DNA from: Melieria omissa
Lineage: Eukaryota > Arthropoda > Insecta > Diptera > Ulidiidae
Assembly (NCBI GenBank): GCA_963971225.1
Contig: OZ020269.1
Location: 99,511,905-99,575,904, forward strand
Reading direction: 5' to 3'
Length of the DNA: 64,000 nt
Positions 45,961-57,610 of the stretch are shown piece after piece (position 1 is the stretch's first letter; every line of letters starts with the position of its first letter). The notes under the pieces were generated by a model. That model was not told the origin of the DNA. It saw nothing but the letters and a program-made list of their open reading frames with translations, and ran no database searches. A program made the translations under genes and the position numbers.

Positions 45961-48600
45961 CTTGGCACAACTTAAAAACTTATAAGGTTCAACAACGGTT
46001 ACCAGAATTCTGGTCTTTGTAGACGGCAAATCGAGTTTTTTCAGTTGAATGTATTTCATGCGAAAATCACTGCCAAAATTTAAGAGCAACAACTGATCCA
46101 CTTTTCAACTGCTTAATTAAAAAAATGCCGACATAAACTCAATGCGCCAAACTCTTCTCTACATTGCCCAACACTTTCTCACCCACAACACAAAATGTTT
46201 GTTGCTTCAAATGAAGTTTAAAGTAATATTACTGCACTTTCAGAGCATTCATCAACCACATTCTCAACATTAATTTTCAACAAAAGCCATTCCGACAGCT
46301 TTGCAAATGCAAAACCCTCAATCAAGTTGGCCGCAAAAAAAAATAAAACAAAAAACACAATAAAAATTGCTGCAACTGCCATTTTATCAAGAGTAATGTT
46401 GAAATTGTTGGCGATTTTTGTTGCATACTGCGACCGCAATCGTTTCGTCGGGTTGTTGTGGTGGCATTTTTGCAAGCTGCGCGCTTGCGCCGTTGACTGC
46501 CATAAATTTTAAGCTGATTTTCATATATATGTATGTATGTGTGGCTGTATGTGTGTACATGGCTGAAAGTAGCGTTGTGTTTGAACCAGTCAGCCTCACT
46601 TTATGAGCGATAATAAAGTATTTGCTTGCCAGTTGGCGTTGTGTTGGCTGAAATTTTTTTGTGCCCGCTGCTTTTATGTTTTTAATGATATGACGCTTGT
46701 TGTTTTTGTTGCTGCGGCAGTATTCGTTGTCTGTGCATACACGTGCTTTATTGTTATGCGTCGGTAATAAATAATTAGTGCCTATTGTCAGCTATTTGCA
46801 GTAAAAGTCTTTAATGTTCTATTAGCTCAATGCCAACAACAGCAACAACAAAGGCATGAAATATGTGCACACATATTTCATTGGTAGAATTAAGTACGAT
46901 ATGCATTTTGCTTTACTGACTCGCATCCAATTCGCGCACACTGCCCAAAAGGGATGCCATAAATTTTCCATTTTTGTTTATTTATAATTTATTTTACTTA
47001 GCGTCCATTATGATTATGGCCAATTTTCATGGAGTGTTTTATGTGTGTGACAGTAATTTTTGTTTGTGGGTGATCAAAAATTACTGCTAATTGTGTGTCA
47101 GTCTAAATGTGCAGTCGTTAAGTGGGACGCGGAATGTGTTTGATGATTTTCAATAATGCATACACCATGGCGTATGATTGATGTGGATTTCATGTGCGTC
47201 AATATTTACGTTGCATTTTAACAGTTGAGCGCTGTGGGCTGTACGGCAGAGCTTTGAGGGAGTAAAGTGGAAAGAATGCTTAGTGTTTTGGACTCAACAT
47301 GTGGTATGAATATTGTTGGAAATCATGGTAAAAATTTTATTGAATGGAAAGTACACATTTTTGCAGCTATGTTTTAGATTTGATATTGAATTTTGAGCAT
47401 TCAGAATTAGTTATTAGTGATCTAAAAGGAACTTAGTTTTATAAGTTGTTCTTTATTTAAAAATAAGTAAAACTATTTGTTAGTTGAGTACCGTAGAAGA
47501 AGTTTTGGTTCGAGTTAAAAATTCTATTGGAATCGCGTGGGAAAGTGCAAAGAAGGTAGCGGCCGCAATTTTTCTAGACTGGTTTGGTTTAAATTTTTCC
47601 CCTTGTCCACTGCACTGGCGAGCATTCAGCCACAACAAGGCTTTTCCATATGACTCGATTTGAAGTTATTGTTCTTGAAGCTATTGTCCTAAGTGACCTA
47701 GACCGCAGTTAGTTCGCTTAGAATTGACATCACCTTGGAGTTTGTGAGATGCACGTGACTCTGCACTCTTGGAAGTTTCAGCTAAGCGTATTTGTGATGC
47801 TGGATGGTGTTATTTTTAGATTTTTTATGATTATACTCAGTCAGAATATTTTAAAAATGATTTACAAATACTTATGGGCGAAGACTTGAAGCTTCTGTGT
47901 GATGGTTCAGAAGTTCAAGTTTCACTAGTTGCACTGATAAAGTTTAAAACTATTTGCTATTTATTTAACCATCAATGAATGTGGTTGTAGGGTGCTGATT
48001 GGTTGGTTGGTTGGTCGGTAGATACAATAAGGTATGCTGGTATGTTATCTCCTGGACTCTAAATATCATCTACTTTCAGTCCAAATGGTTATTGAAGGAG
48101 AGTAGCGCACTTCTCTATCTCTCAAATGTTGGCTTTTCACACTTTCCATATTCTTCTGTGTGTAGAAGAAACCTTTATTCGTGGAAAATTTTAAAAAGTA
48201 ATCGTTCTAGAGTGAATCGAGCTAGCAAAGTTTTAAGACTTGTGTGTGAGTATAAGATATCTCTCTTCAGTTATCCTATCCGAAGTCGGTTTCGGGTCTT
48301 TAGATGCTCTGAGAAGATAGTGGACTCAAGAAAGTTTTTAAGAAACGAACAACTCTCATAGGAATCGCAAACTGAGCTGAAAAGGTAGCAAGGTATGCTT
48401 TAAGATTTTTGCTGAGAATAAGGAAAGCTAAAAAATGTGTTCACTCCCGAAGCGAGTCTCTAAATCTGGCTTCAAGCGTAAAGTAATCCCGAAAAAAGTT
48501 TCCGCGCTGCAAGGTATAAGCAATCTGAATGATTCTTGTCTGCTGGCATTTAGATTTGCAAGTAAACAAGAAACGATTAGCTTTAACCTGAAAACAATCA
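45961..48600. other. Intergenic DNA, no gene supported
   Basis: Mixed AT-rich DNA. A related motif, GGCGTATGATTGAT, lies at about 47169. 47.3-48.5 kb has a 120-codon plus-strand frame (47999-48361) with natural composition but no recognised family and no splice or start support. Confidence 0.4.
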
Positions 48601-48607
48601 TTGGCTT

Positions 48608-49036
48608 ATGATCCTAGAAGCCACACTCGTCACCTTTCTCACAATTTGTTTACCTTTGTTCTTAATATTGGTTGGAATAGATGGATGGAAGATGGCGCAA
48701 CTATCAGTGAAAAGCCCGAACAGGAAAGCAGGGAATTTCCTCCAGGATCTGAGAAGGAAAGACCTCCGACGAATGGTCGGGCTAATCACAGGACACAATC
48801 CATGGCGGCGACATATGGCCAACATGGGCATCATCGAAGATGCGACTTTCGTGTCTTGCCTGGAGGAGGTAGATAGTACAGAACACTTTCTCCGTGCATG
48901 TCCGGCCTTCTCTAGAAGGAGATTGCGCACGCTGGGTTCAGATGTTATGCGAATGGACGAAGTTCATTCTCTCGCCCTGTGTGATCTCCTCAGATTCATT
49001 AATGAGTCCGGGAAATATGCACAGGAGAATCCATAA
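48608..49036 (+). pseudogene. Non-LTR retrotransposon C-terminus (plus strand)
   Basis: The frame ends with DLRRMVGLITGHNPWRRHMA, then FVSCLEEVDSTEHFLRACPAFSRRRLR, and stops at 49036. This is the Cys-rich C-terminal tail downstream of RNase H in fly non-LTR elements (Cys...His...Cys before Pro-Ala). The first about 25 codons are hydrophobic and may be flanking DNA rather than element. Reverse transcriptase is absent, so it is a 5'-truncated copy, as target-primed integration commonly leaves. A C/T-rich 3' region and a CCAT-repeat tail follow to 49213. Confidence 0.8.
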
Positions 49037-49213
49037 CTCCCTCTCCCCTTCCACCCACTTCCTCTTTTTCTTTTTCTTTTCCCATTCCCATTTCCTCTAT
49101 CAACCTTTTTCCTGAGCCTTAAGTACAATGGGCTATAGAGCCTGAGTGCTTGGGGTAATGACCTCCTTTAGGTTATTTCCTCGGCTCCCATCCATCCATC
49201 CATCCATCCATCA
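49037..49213 (+). mobile_element. 3' UTR and (CCAT)n tail of the non-LTR copy
   Basis: Pyrimidine-rich stretch (CTTTTTCTTTTTC), GAGCCTGAGTGCTTGGGG, then about six CCAT units at 49188-49213. Simple-repeat tails are usual for some fly non-LTR clades. Confidence 0.6.
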
Positions 49214-50078
49214 TTGAATAAAATTCTTTGTACCAATGTCTTTAAAAAAGCTTACAAAATTAAAAAAATTCATAAATTTTTTTCAATTTCTTTTCCTCTG
49301 TCTCTCAATTCAAAAACTCTTTTATAATGTTAGTAAATACAAAAAAATTAATAATGTTCATACTAAAAAAGGCATTAAAATGTCATTAGCTAAACAAACT
49401 GCCAGCGTTTTCTGCACATATACGTCAAAAAATGTGTTTTTGTTTTGCTAATCGCAGCCACCAACAATGACAAATGTCAAAAATGTGGCAGCTATTTTTG
49501 GCGTCAGTATTCGAGCAGCTTTCAAATTATGTCTAAGCTGCTTACTGATGAAAAACACATGTAAGGCTGCAGCACATACACACACACACACACACCACAC
49601 ACGTTTTCCAACGAGTTGAAAAACGCTTTGACTACTGACAGTCACATAAGTAGATGAGCGCAGATGCCATAAAAGCTCAGTTGAAAATTTATGAAATCAT
49701 TTATGGAAATTTATGTCAAAACGTGCCTGCTTTGGCAGCTGACAATTGTCAGTTTGCATATTTGGTGTGGTGTGTGGTAAGCGTTTATATGTTTCTATAC
49801 AAGCAACGAAATTTCTCAGCAACCACATTATGGATCGTAGGGCGATAAGCAGCGCGTATGAGTGGTGTTATTAGCTTAACTAGGCAGAATATATGTGGTG
49901 TGATAACACTAATGCAAGAATTTTAACACATATTTTCATACCACATGACGTATGAGTGATATTATTGGTGATTAAAATAGCAATCGTCATATGGAATGAG
50001 CCCTTAGTATGCTTAGGAAGGCAAATATATTAGTAAGGAAATTCAATTCAGCTACAATAACGCAACTTCCAAGTCCCA
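49214..50078. other. Intergenic DNA with motif outliers
   Basis: (CA)n at 49577-49596. Two members of the GCGTATGAGT motif at 49853-49866 (GCGCGTATGAGTGG) and 49947-49960 (GACGTATGAGTGAT) precede the 58-bp array. No gene. Confidence 0.5.
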
Positions 50079-50087
50079 CATGACGTT

Positions 50088-50935
50088 GAGTAAATGTAAT
50101 CTATATGAATTACATTTTAATCTCGACTGGCCCAACATGTCGTATAAGTAACTTTAACTCGATTAAAATACATTTCAATCTCCTCTGGGGCCCCATGTCG
50201 TATAATTAACTTTAACTATGTTCAAATACATTTCAATCTCGACTGGTGCTCCATGTCGTATAAGTAACTTTAACTATGTTGAAATACATTTCAATCTTAA
50301 CTGGTCCTACGTGTCGTATAAGTAACTTTAACTCTGTTGAAATAAATTTTAATCTCCACTGGTCCAACATGTCGTATAAGTAACTTTAACTATGTTGAAA
50401 TAAATGTTAATCTCGACTGGTCCAACATGTCTTATAAGTAACTTTAACTATGTTGAAATACATTTTAATCTCCACTGGTCCAACATGTCATATAAGTAAC
50501 TTTAACTATGCTGAAATAGATTTCAATCTCGACTGGTCCGACATGTCGTATAAGTAACTTTAACTATGTTCAAATACATTTTAATCTCGACTGGTGCTCC
50601 ATGTCGTATAAGTAACTTTAACTATGTTGAAATACATTTCAATCTTAACTGGTCCTACGTGTCGTATAAGTAACTTTAACTCTGTTGAAATAAATTTTAA
50701 TCTCCACTGGTCCAACATGTCGTATAAGTAACTTTAACTATGTTGAAATAAATGTTAATCTCGACTGGTCCAACATGTCTTATAAGTAACTTTAACTATG
50801 TTGAAATACATTTTAATCTCCACTGGTCCAACATGTCATATAAGTAACTTTAACTATGCTGAAATAGATTTCAATCTCGACTGGTCCGACATGTCGTATA
50901 AGTAACTTCAAACTTATTGAAGGTAATTTTAATCT
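50088..50935 (+). repeat. 58-bp tandem array, 14 units, with six-unit higher-order repeat
   Basis: Each unit has CATGTCGTATAAGTAACTTT, AACTATGTTGAAATA and AATCTCGACTGGTCC. The CGTATA core starts at 50141, 50199, 50257, 50315, 50373, 50431, 50489, 50547, 50605, 50663, 50721, 50779, 50837 and 50895, exactly 58 bp apart. Variants (GGTGCTCC, GGTCCTACGTG, TCTTATAAG, TCATATAAG) return in the same order 348 bp later, so six units were duplicated as a block. Confidence 0.96.
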
Positions 50936-52030
50936 TCACTGGAATTATTCAATGTCTACTATTCAATTATTCAAATTGTTCAATGCGTATGAATAACATT
51001 GGCATTAAGTTCAGTTCAGTTCCTAAGTTGCCTAATTAAGTATTGTTGACTTAATATTTGTTGTTGCTTGAGTGCTGCCTGACCATATACCCAGTCTATG
51101 TTGGCAATGGTTTTGCATTTTAATGTCTGCGGTTTGCGAAGGGAATTTCGCTGGATTTGTGGCTGTCTACAATTAGCACCGCAAATACGAATTTAACGAA
51201 CCGAAAATGCACATTTCGAAGTTTTTATGTTAGCTGAGTTGCTAAAATGTTGTGGTGCGAGAGGCGAAAAATGAAAAATGTGCGCGAGTATGCAACGAAA
51301 AGCTAACGAATTAAAAAAAATGGAAAGGCAGCCGAAAAAGGCAAAAACTAAGCTGATGGATTTCAGTAGTGGACAAAAAGAGGAACCAAACAACATTTGT
51401 GTGCATTTGGGAATATCAAAATAAGTAAAGTAGAAACGATGTACAATGTAAAGTTATCCAGATTTTTAGAAAATGTTTAAAGTTGAGATTTCATAAAATT
51501 TTTAGATCAGTTAAACCGCATTTAAAATTACAAAAATTAGAAAATATTGGAAAGTTAAGTTTTAGTAAAGTTTTCATACAAATTAAAAAGCCAAAAACTT
51601 AAAATTTAATAAATGAAAAAAGTTATTAAACTACTTAAAATAATAATTTGATAAATATTGATAAATTTAAAAAAATTAAAAAATATTGAAAAGTTAGGTT
51701 TTAATAAAGTTTTCATACAAATTAAAAAGCCAAAAACTTAAAATTGAATAAATGAAAAAGTTATAAAGCTATTTAAAATAATAATTTGATAAATATTGAT
51801 AAATTTTAAAACAAATTTTTATAATAAAAAATAGAAATATTAAAAAAGCTAAGAAAACCTTAAAACATAAAAAATTGCAGTCAAAAAAGATTGCAAAAAG
51901 TCGTTTACTTGCAACGAACTCAACAAATTTTCTGTTTATGAAAAGCTAACAAAAAAATTTAGCATTTATTTTATTGTAATATAATTTTTTATAATTAAAA
52001 AACATTAGGAAATAATGCAAAATTAAGAAG
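50936..52030. other. Intergenic DNA with a ~139-bp tandem duplication
   Basis: 51534-51812 contains two copies of a unit with AAAGTTTTCATACAAATTAA, AAGCCAAAAACTTAAAATT and TTTGATAAATATTGATAAAT. The remainder is AT-rich. No gene. Confidence 0.6.
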
Positions 52031-53075
52031 ATAGGTTAGGTTAGGTAGGAAAGGGTGTGTGCGGCAGGACCGCACTTTCACTCGGAGGCTAGAATGGCCC
52101 ATTGTGAATCACTTCTTATGGTGTTCTGGAGCTAACCAATAGTCTCAATCAAGAGGAAACCAGTTCGTCCTCTTGATGAAGGAGAGTAGATCCGAAATTT
52201 CAACTATTGCTGCGCAGGCCAAGTCTGTCAGGAACCTTGACCCCAAGGTGCGAAGTCGGCGTTCCTGCAGAGCCGGCCAGTGGCACAGGAAGTGTTGTAT
52301 CGTTTCTACTTCCTGTTCATCTCCACAGCTACGGCAGACATCACCAGACGAGAGGCGCTATTTGGTAAGCATAGATCCAATAGCGCAGTGCCCCATTGAT
52401 GACTCCAAAGAGCTGTCGAATGGAGGTACAACTCAGGGACAGTACGAATCGTGTTTTCGTCAAGGAGCGGGAGGGCCACAGTGTCCGGCAGGTGCCACAA
52501 TCGGTCCTGGTACGCCATGACGACTCAATTTCCTTTTTGGTCAGCCTGTCAATATACATATACAGGGCAGATATCGGAGGAAACACAGAGGTATCCACTT
52601 CGGTGGCAGACAAGGCGACTCCTCTTTTTTGCCACTCCTGAGTGGCTCGGAACCCAACAGAGAGTAACCTGGTGGTGCCCAATGCCTTGAAGTGCGGTAC
52701 GACACCTCTGCACTACCTTTGATTTCACAACAACTGATTCCAGCGCTCTAAGCGCCGCCTGACTATCCATGCAAATTGTGACATCTGTGGATGGGGGTGT
52801 CCACTGTCACGGATAAGTCCTGCAGCCTTCCAAATTGCATAGATCTCTGTTTGGAAAATACTGCAGAGGTCCGGCAGTCTGAATGACATTTGGGTCTACA
52901 GTACATCGGGGTAGAGACCAGCTCCAGTACCTTCATCCATTTTGGAACCATCGGTGAAAACGGTGATGGAAGCGTCTCTCGTCGCTCCTGTCAGCTCCCA
53001 TTCCTCCCTTGTGGGATATGAGGCTAGTGCGCGTGTCAAAATCCAGGTAAGGGATCAGATAGTCCGTGCACGAAT
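52031..53075 (-). pseudogene. RNase H-bearing non-LTR retrotransposon, 3' part (minus strand)
   Basis: Read on the minus strand from 53075: YPTREEWELTGATRDASITV leads into FTDGSKMDEGTGAG (RNase H first Asp), then QTEIYAI (Glu), DSQAALRALES (Asp) and WVPSHSGV (His), in shifting frames. Further on is SGDVCRSCGDEQEVETIQHF, the Cys-rich tail, and the element ends in CCTAACCTAACCTAT (52031-52046). RNase H after reverse transcriptase is found in I, LOA and related clades; jockey-type elements lack it. Several frameshifts and stops make it dead, and the reverse transcriptase lies outside the copy (5' truncation). Confidence 0.85.
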
Positions 53076-55919
53076 TGAGAAGATAAACATTTACATTTTT
53101 CATAATCACATAATTCTATGACTTAAAAACTAAATAAACTTGAGACAAATTTTTTAAAATTAAAAATAGAAACAATACAAAGTTATGAAAACCTTAAATC
53201 ATTGAAATGTTCAAGTCTATAAACTTTGTCAAAATTTCTTCAATTTGCAATGAATTCAATGAAATTTGTTCAAAAAATTTGATCTAAAACTCATAATTTA
53301 AACATAAACAAAAACAACAAAAATAAGAAAATATCAATGCAATACAATTTTCGTAATCATACAATTCTACAATTTAAAAATTGCCAAAAATCCTTCAACG
53401 AATTCTACAAACAATTTTTTCTATGAAATGTCAGCAATGCATTCACTGGAAATTATGCATCATCGACAGTTGTTGAAATATAGAATAAGTAGAATAAATA
53501 AAAAATTATTTATGCTACTCGAATATTCTTTACAACGTTCATGCGTCCGAGTGACTGTGGGCACATGTGTTGCTATGCCTGACACATATTTCCGCATTTG
53601 TTTCATTGGAAATTGAAAATTCTGTGCCATGTCGTGTTTGAAAATTTTCCACTCAAAACCAAAAACAAATTTCAAAAGTATTGTTTCACTCTCTACTCCT
53701 TTGTTGCTACATTCTTGCATCATAATGTACGTTCAGGCGTTTTGTTTTATTTGGTCACTTTATTTTTCAAGTTTTCTCTTCAATTTTTGCTTGTCATATG
53801 CATCGAGCGCAATTTGGCAGACTTATATTTGTTGTTTTTCTATTTGTTTTTGTTGTTGTGCTACTTTCTCGAGTGCAACTACAATGCTTGACAGAATGTG
53901 TTGCTGTTGCAGCTACATTTGCCGGTAAGAACAACCAACAACAGCAGCAGCTGCTGCTGAGTGCGCAAAGTACAAACAAACAAAAGCTGTAAGGAAAAGT
54001 GGCACAATTTAAAGTGAGTCGGTGAAAATTACTAAATGGAAAGTCAACAGTTTTGTCGAATAGTTAGAAAAGGTAGCGAAGTAGAATCTGTGGGGATATA
54101 TTTAGTTGGTTGAAATGGTTTGGTACATATATTCGAAAGAGAACCTTTGGAGGAATTCTTTTTGTACAAAAGCAAAGCAACCTAGATTTAGGATATTTTA
54201 GGAAGCAAAGGGTAATTTGTGCGAGTTTTTCCTTTGACAACAGAGGGATTAACAAATATTGCAAACATTTTTAAAATATGATTTTAAAAAATTTAACTTG
54301 AATTTTTGTGCAATTTCAGTATCCTCAAAGCCATTTGTTTGTCGAAAAATATTGCAATGTGAATTCAAAATCCATTTAGCGCTTGAAGTAAAGTTCAAAC
54401 AAATGAAACTGAAAGCGAAAATGCTTCAAAAAGCTGCGACAAAAAGCACTCACAGTCCAGTCATGGCTAATACCAGCGAAATATTTGAAAGAACATGGCA
54501 CGTGGACACATCGCGCAATTCAGCGTTGACCACCAACGCATCTCAAATGCTTCTCTTAATTTGTGTTGCTATAAAAGCTGCGTGATTTGGATACAGAAAC
54601 CATTCTGGGATTTTGTTGAATTAAACATTGAGTCAACCAACCAAAAAATACAAAAAATACAACACCACACAGCATGAAAAAATTAGTTAAACAAAATTCC
54701 ATACAAAACCGTACAAATTGTGAATGTAAACAAATTTAAAAGCTTATGCTGGCTAAACATTTAAAGACGTGCAAAAAACTTGCTGCGCTGGCAAACTGTG
54801 TGAGCGCACAAGAATTTATTGCAACTGGCCGTTGACTTCATGTGCACGTTTCGACAAAAAAAAGTAAAATAAATAGAAAACCTAAAAAAAGATAAGCTAG
54901 CGAAAAGGTCACAGGAATCTACCTGAGCGTGCACAGCCACAAATACATACAAACACACACAGCCGTAAAAACCAATACGCGGTCGACACGCGCAGCTGGC
55001 ACGAAAAATAGCAAACGAATTGAAAAATGTGTGTTCACCGCTGGTGGTTAAGCGATCGAATATTAGCCACAAAGCAAAGGCATTGGCGCTTGTGAATGTT
55101 TGTATGTGTGTGTTTGTGCTTGGCATGTTTGCACAAACTCGGCGTGACCGAATGCGTTCGAACGTAATAAATACGTTGGAATTTATTAATACCTATCGTG
55201 AAATTGGGCCCTTTCGCTATAATTTCACAGCTTCTAACAAAAGTGGTGAACCAGAGATGCAAGCTAGGACCACAATTTCATTCAGTATTAAGTTTTTTTG
55301 TATACAATGTGTAGAAAAATAGTCGAATGTGGAAATTTGTAATTCCAATCATAGTAAAATACTAAAGAAATTCAACCTTTTTTTTGTTCATAAAAGAATT
55401 GCACGTTTCTTGTGATGTCCTGCCAACTATGTAACTATGTACATATATGCCCGAGTGTGCTGCTGTTCATTTATTTCAAAAACCTTGAAATTTATAGCAT
55501 CTAATGTAGATAAGGCAACACAACTTTGCCCTCGCAGTTTTTGTCAAGTCATCATAGCAAAGATAGCAGATGAAAGCGCTTTAAGGTTGTGCAGCATTTT
55601 CTTTTTGTATTAAAGTTATTGGTAATGCAATACCAACAACAACAACAAAAGTATTTGGTTACATATGACATGGCAGTTTTTTCATTTCCGTAAACAGCCA
55701 AACATTTATGTAGAGCAAAGTATTGCGTTGGCGTTTAGAACAATTAATGTTATGTGACTAAATATACGGAAAAGGGCAAATGAGAATATTTGAAATTGTT
55801 TGTGCATGTAGAAGCATTGCAAAGAAATGAAAATGAAATCAAAAAATTAAAGTAGAAGCAGCTATTGAACGTAATTAAGTTGAGAATTATGAGTAATTTT
55901 AAAGAATATAGATTTTAAC
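53076..55919. other. Intergenic DNA, no gene supported
   Basis: AT-rich at 53.1-53.4 kb, CAGCAGCAGCTGCTGCTG at 53943-53960, and short overlapping frames at 53.6-55.3 kb with no domain. The plus frame at 54259-54585 has natural composition but no family. Confidence 0.4.
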
Positions 55920-55931
55920 TTGGTACTGCGT

Positions 55932-57251
55932 GTCGTATACGTAACACTTGTTGAATAACTTCAAACGAAATAGAAAAAATTAAGCATAGAATTTTCTTTA
56001 GAAACAGGAAATGTTTGCAGACAACTCCAATGAAAGAATGAACTCTTGGTCAATAAATATTCAGTTGTCGTTTGACAAATCGTTTTCATTGTTTCTGAGG
56101 CAGAAAGTGAAAAATTCAAATATACGCCACAGATATTTGAATTTTCCACTTTTTTTTGCTGAAAATGAATGAAAACGAATTGTCGAACGAAAACTGAATA
56201 TTTATTGACCAGGAGATAATTCTGAACAGGTTTTCTATTTTGGTCCACATGACGTATACGCAACAAGTGAAGAAATGGTTAACGAAAGTTGCCACAACAC
56301 CGTTTTGAGCAGACAATAAAATATTTTAGAACACTAAGCAATTAACCCATTCCGACATGAAAATAAACCGGGCTGTATGAATTGTATGGGCTGTAGCCCA
56401 ATATATAGGACATTGTGACTGAAAGGGTTAAAGTACAGGTTTGAAAATTTTACAACATTAATCTTTAACTAATCTTAAATTCTAATTAATCTTTCGCACA
56501 GATTTTTGGGGGTTTTTTAGTACTTAGGTGTTTTGCCTTTCAAATCACATCAGAATCGTAAAATTCTGAGACTATAAATTTTTGGGAATTTTGTCTATGG
56601 AACGAATTACTGTGCACTGGTGTGAAAATACTACAACATGGCGTATACGCAACAGTTAAACATTCAACAATTTTAAGAAAGATGATTTTTTTCGCTAGAA
56701 CTGCAAAGCTTTTGTTCAGCATAGAATTTGAAACACATTTTTCTACTTTGTACCGCATGGCGTATACGCAACTTTGTATAAAAACATTGAAAAGAGCAAA
56801 GGAAATTTATTTTTCAAGATTATTTTTACCTCAAGATAATTTCTACTATGACAAGTGTGACATTGATCAACAAATGTGAATAATTTTTAAAACAAATTAG
56901 TCAATAAAATTTTTATTTTAAGAAGATGAAAAAAACTACCAGACCAGAGGACAATTCTGAAAAATTGTTTTTAATTTTGGCCAACATGACGTACACGCAA
57001 CAAGTGAAGAAATAGTTGACGAAAATTTCAAGAAGAGAGGTTAGAGCAGAAAATGAGATAATTAAGAACACTAAAGCACAGAAACTAAAGCAAAGGTTTG
57101 AAAATAATACAACATGGCGTATACGCAACAGTTATAAAAACATGAAAATATATTAAGAAATATGATTTTTGTACAAGAACTGGAAATCTTTTTACCAGTA
57201 GAGAATTTTAAACTCATTTTTATACTTTGTACCGCATGGCGTATACGCAAC
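55932..57251 (+). repeat. Repeat array with GGCGTATACGCAAC motif
   Basis: Motif starts: 55932 (GTCGTATACGTAAC), 56251, 56640, 56759, 56988, 57116, 57238. Four of the seven read GGCGTATACGCAAC exactly, and their core GCGTATACGC is a perfect palindrome. Larger blocks repeat too: 56620-56935 and 57095-57415 share ACTTTGTACCGCATGGCGTA, CTACTATGACAAGTGTGACG-like and AAATTAGTCAATAAAATTT. Confidence 0.88.
56346..56427. mobile_element. 82-bp TTAA-flanked miniature element, copy 2
   Basis: TTAA at 56342-56345 and 56428-56431; ends CCCATTCCGACATG and ACTGAAAGGG. Same length as copy 1 and near identical. It is inserted inside the GGCGTATACGCAAC array, so it is younger than the array. Confidence 0.82.
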
Positions 57252-57610
57252 GTTTGTAAAACCCATTGAAAAGAGCTAAGGAAGTTGATTGTTCAAGCAA
57301 GAACTGAACCTTTTTTTACCTCAACACAATTTCTACTATGACAAGTGTGACGTTGTTAGGTGTGAAAAATTTTTTAAACAAATTAGTCAATAAAATTTGT
57401 ATTTTAAGAAGATAGTTTGTCGTACAAGAAATGACAAGAGGACTATTCTGAACAACGGTTTTTCGAACAAGAAATTGTAAAGGGAATTCCACAGGGTACA
57501 ATATGGTAACACACTTATTGTACCTTAGTAATGGATTTTATCGAGAAAAAATCTGTTAAAAAGAGTTTTATAGAAAAATTTTTATTTTCGCTTAAAACTT
57601 TTTATTAGTA
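57252..57610. other. Array flank
   Basis: The second large-block repeat continues to about 57415, followed by AT-rich DNA with CAGGGTACAATATGG. No gene. Confidence 0.4.

Noticed and set aside
47999..48361. 120-codon plus-strand frame as host exon
   Set aside because: Natural-looking composition but no recognised domain and no signals at its ends; could not be supported.
50088..50935. CRISPR array (regular 58-bp spacing)
   Set aside because: Spacing regular but the 'spacers' are also repeated in order; eukaryotic minisatellite with no cas genes.
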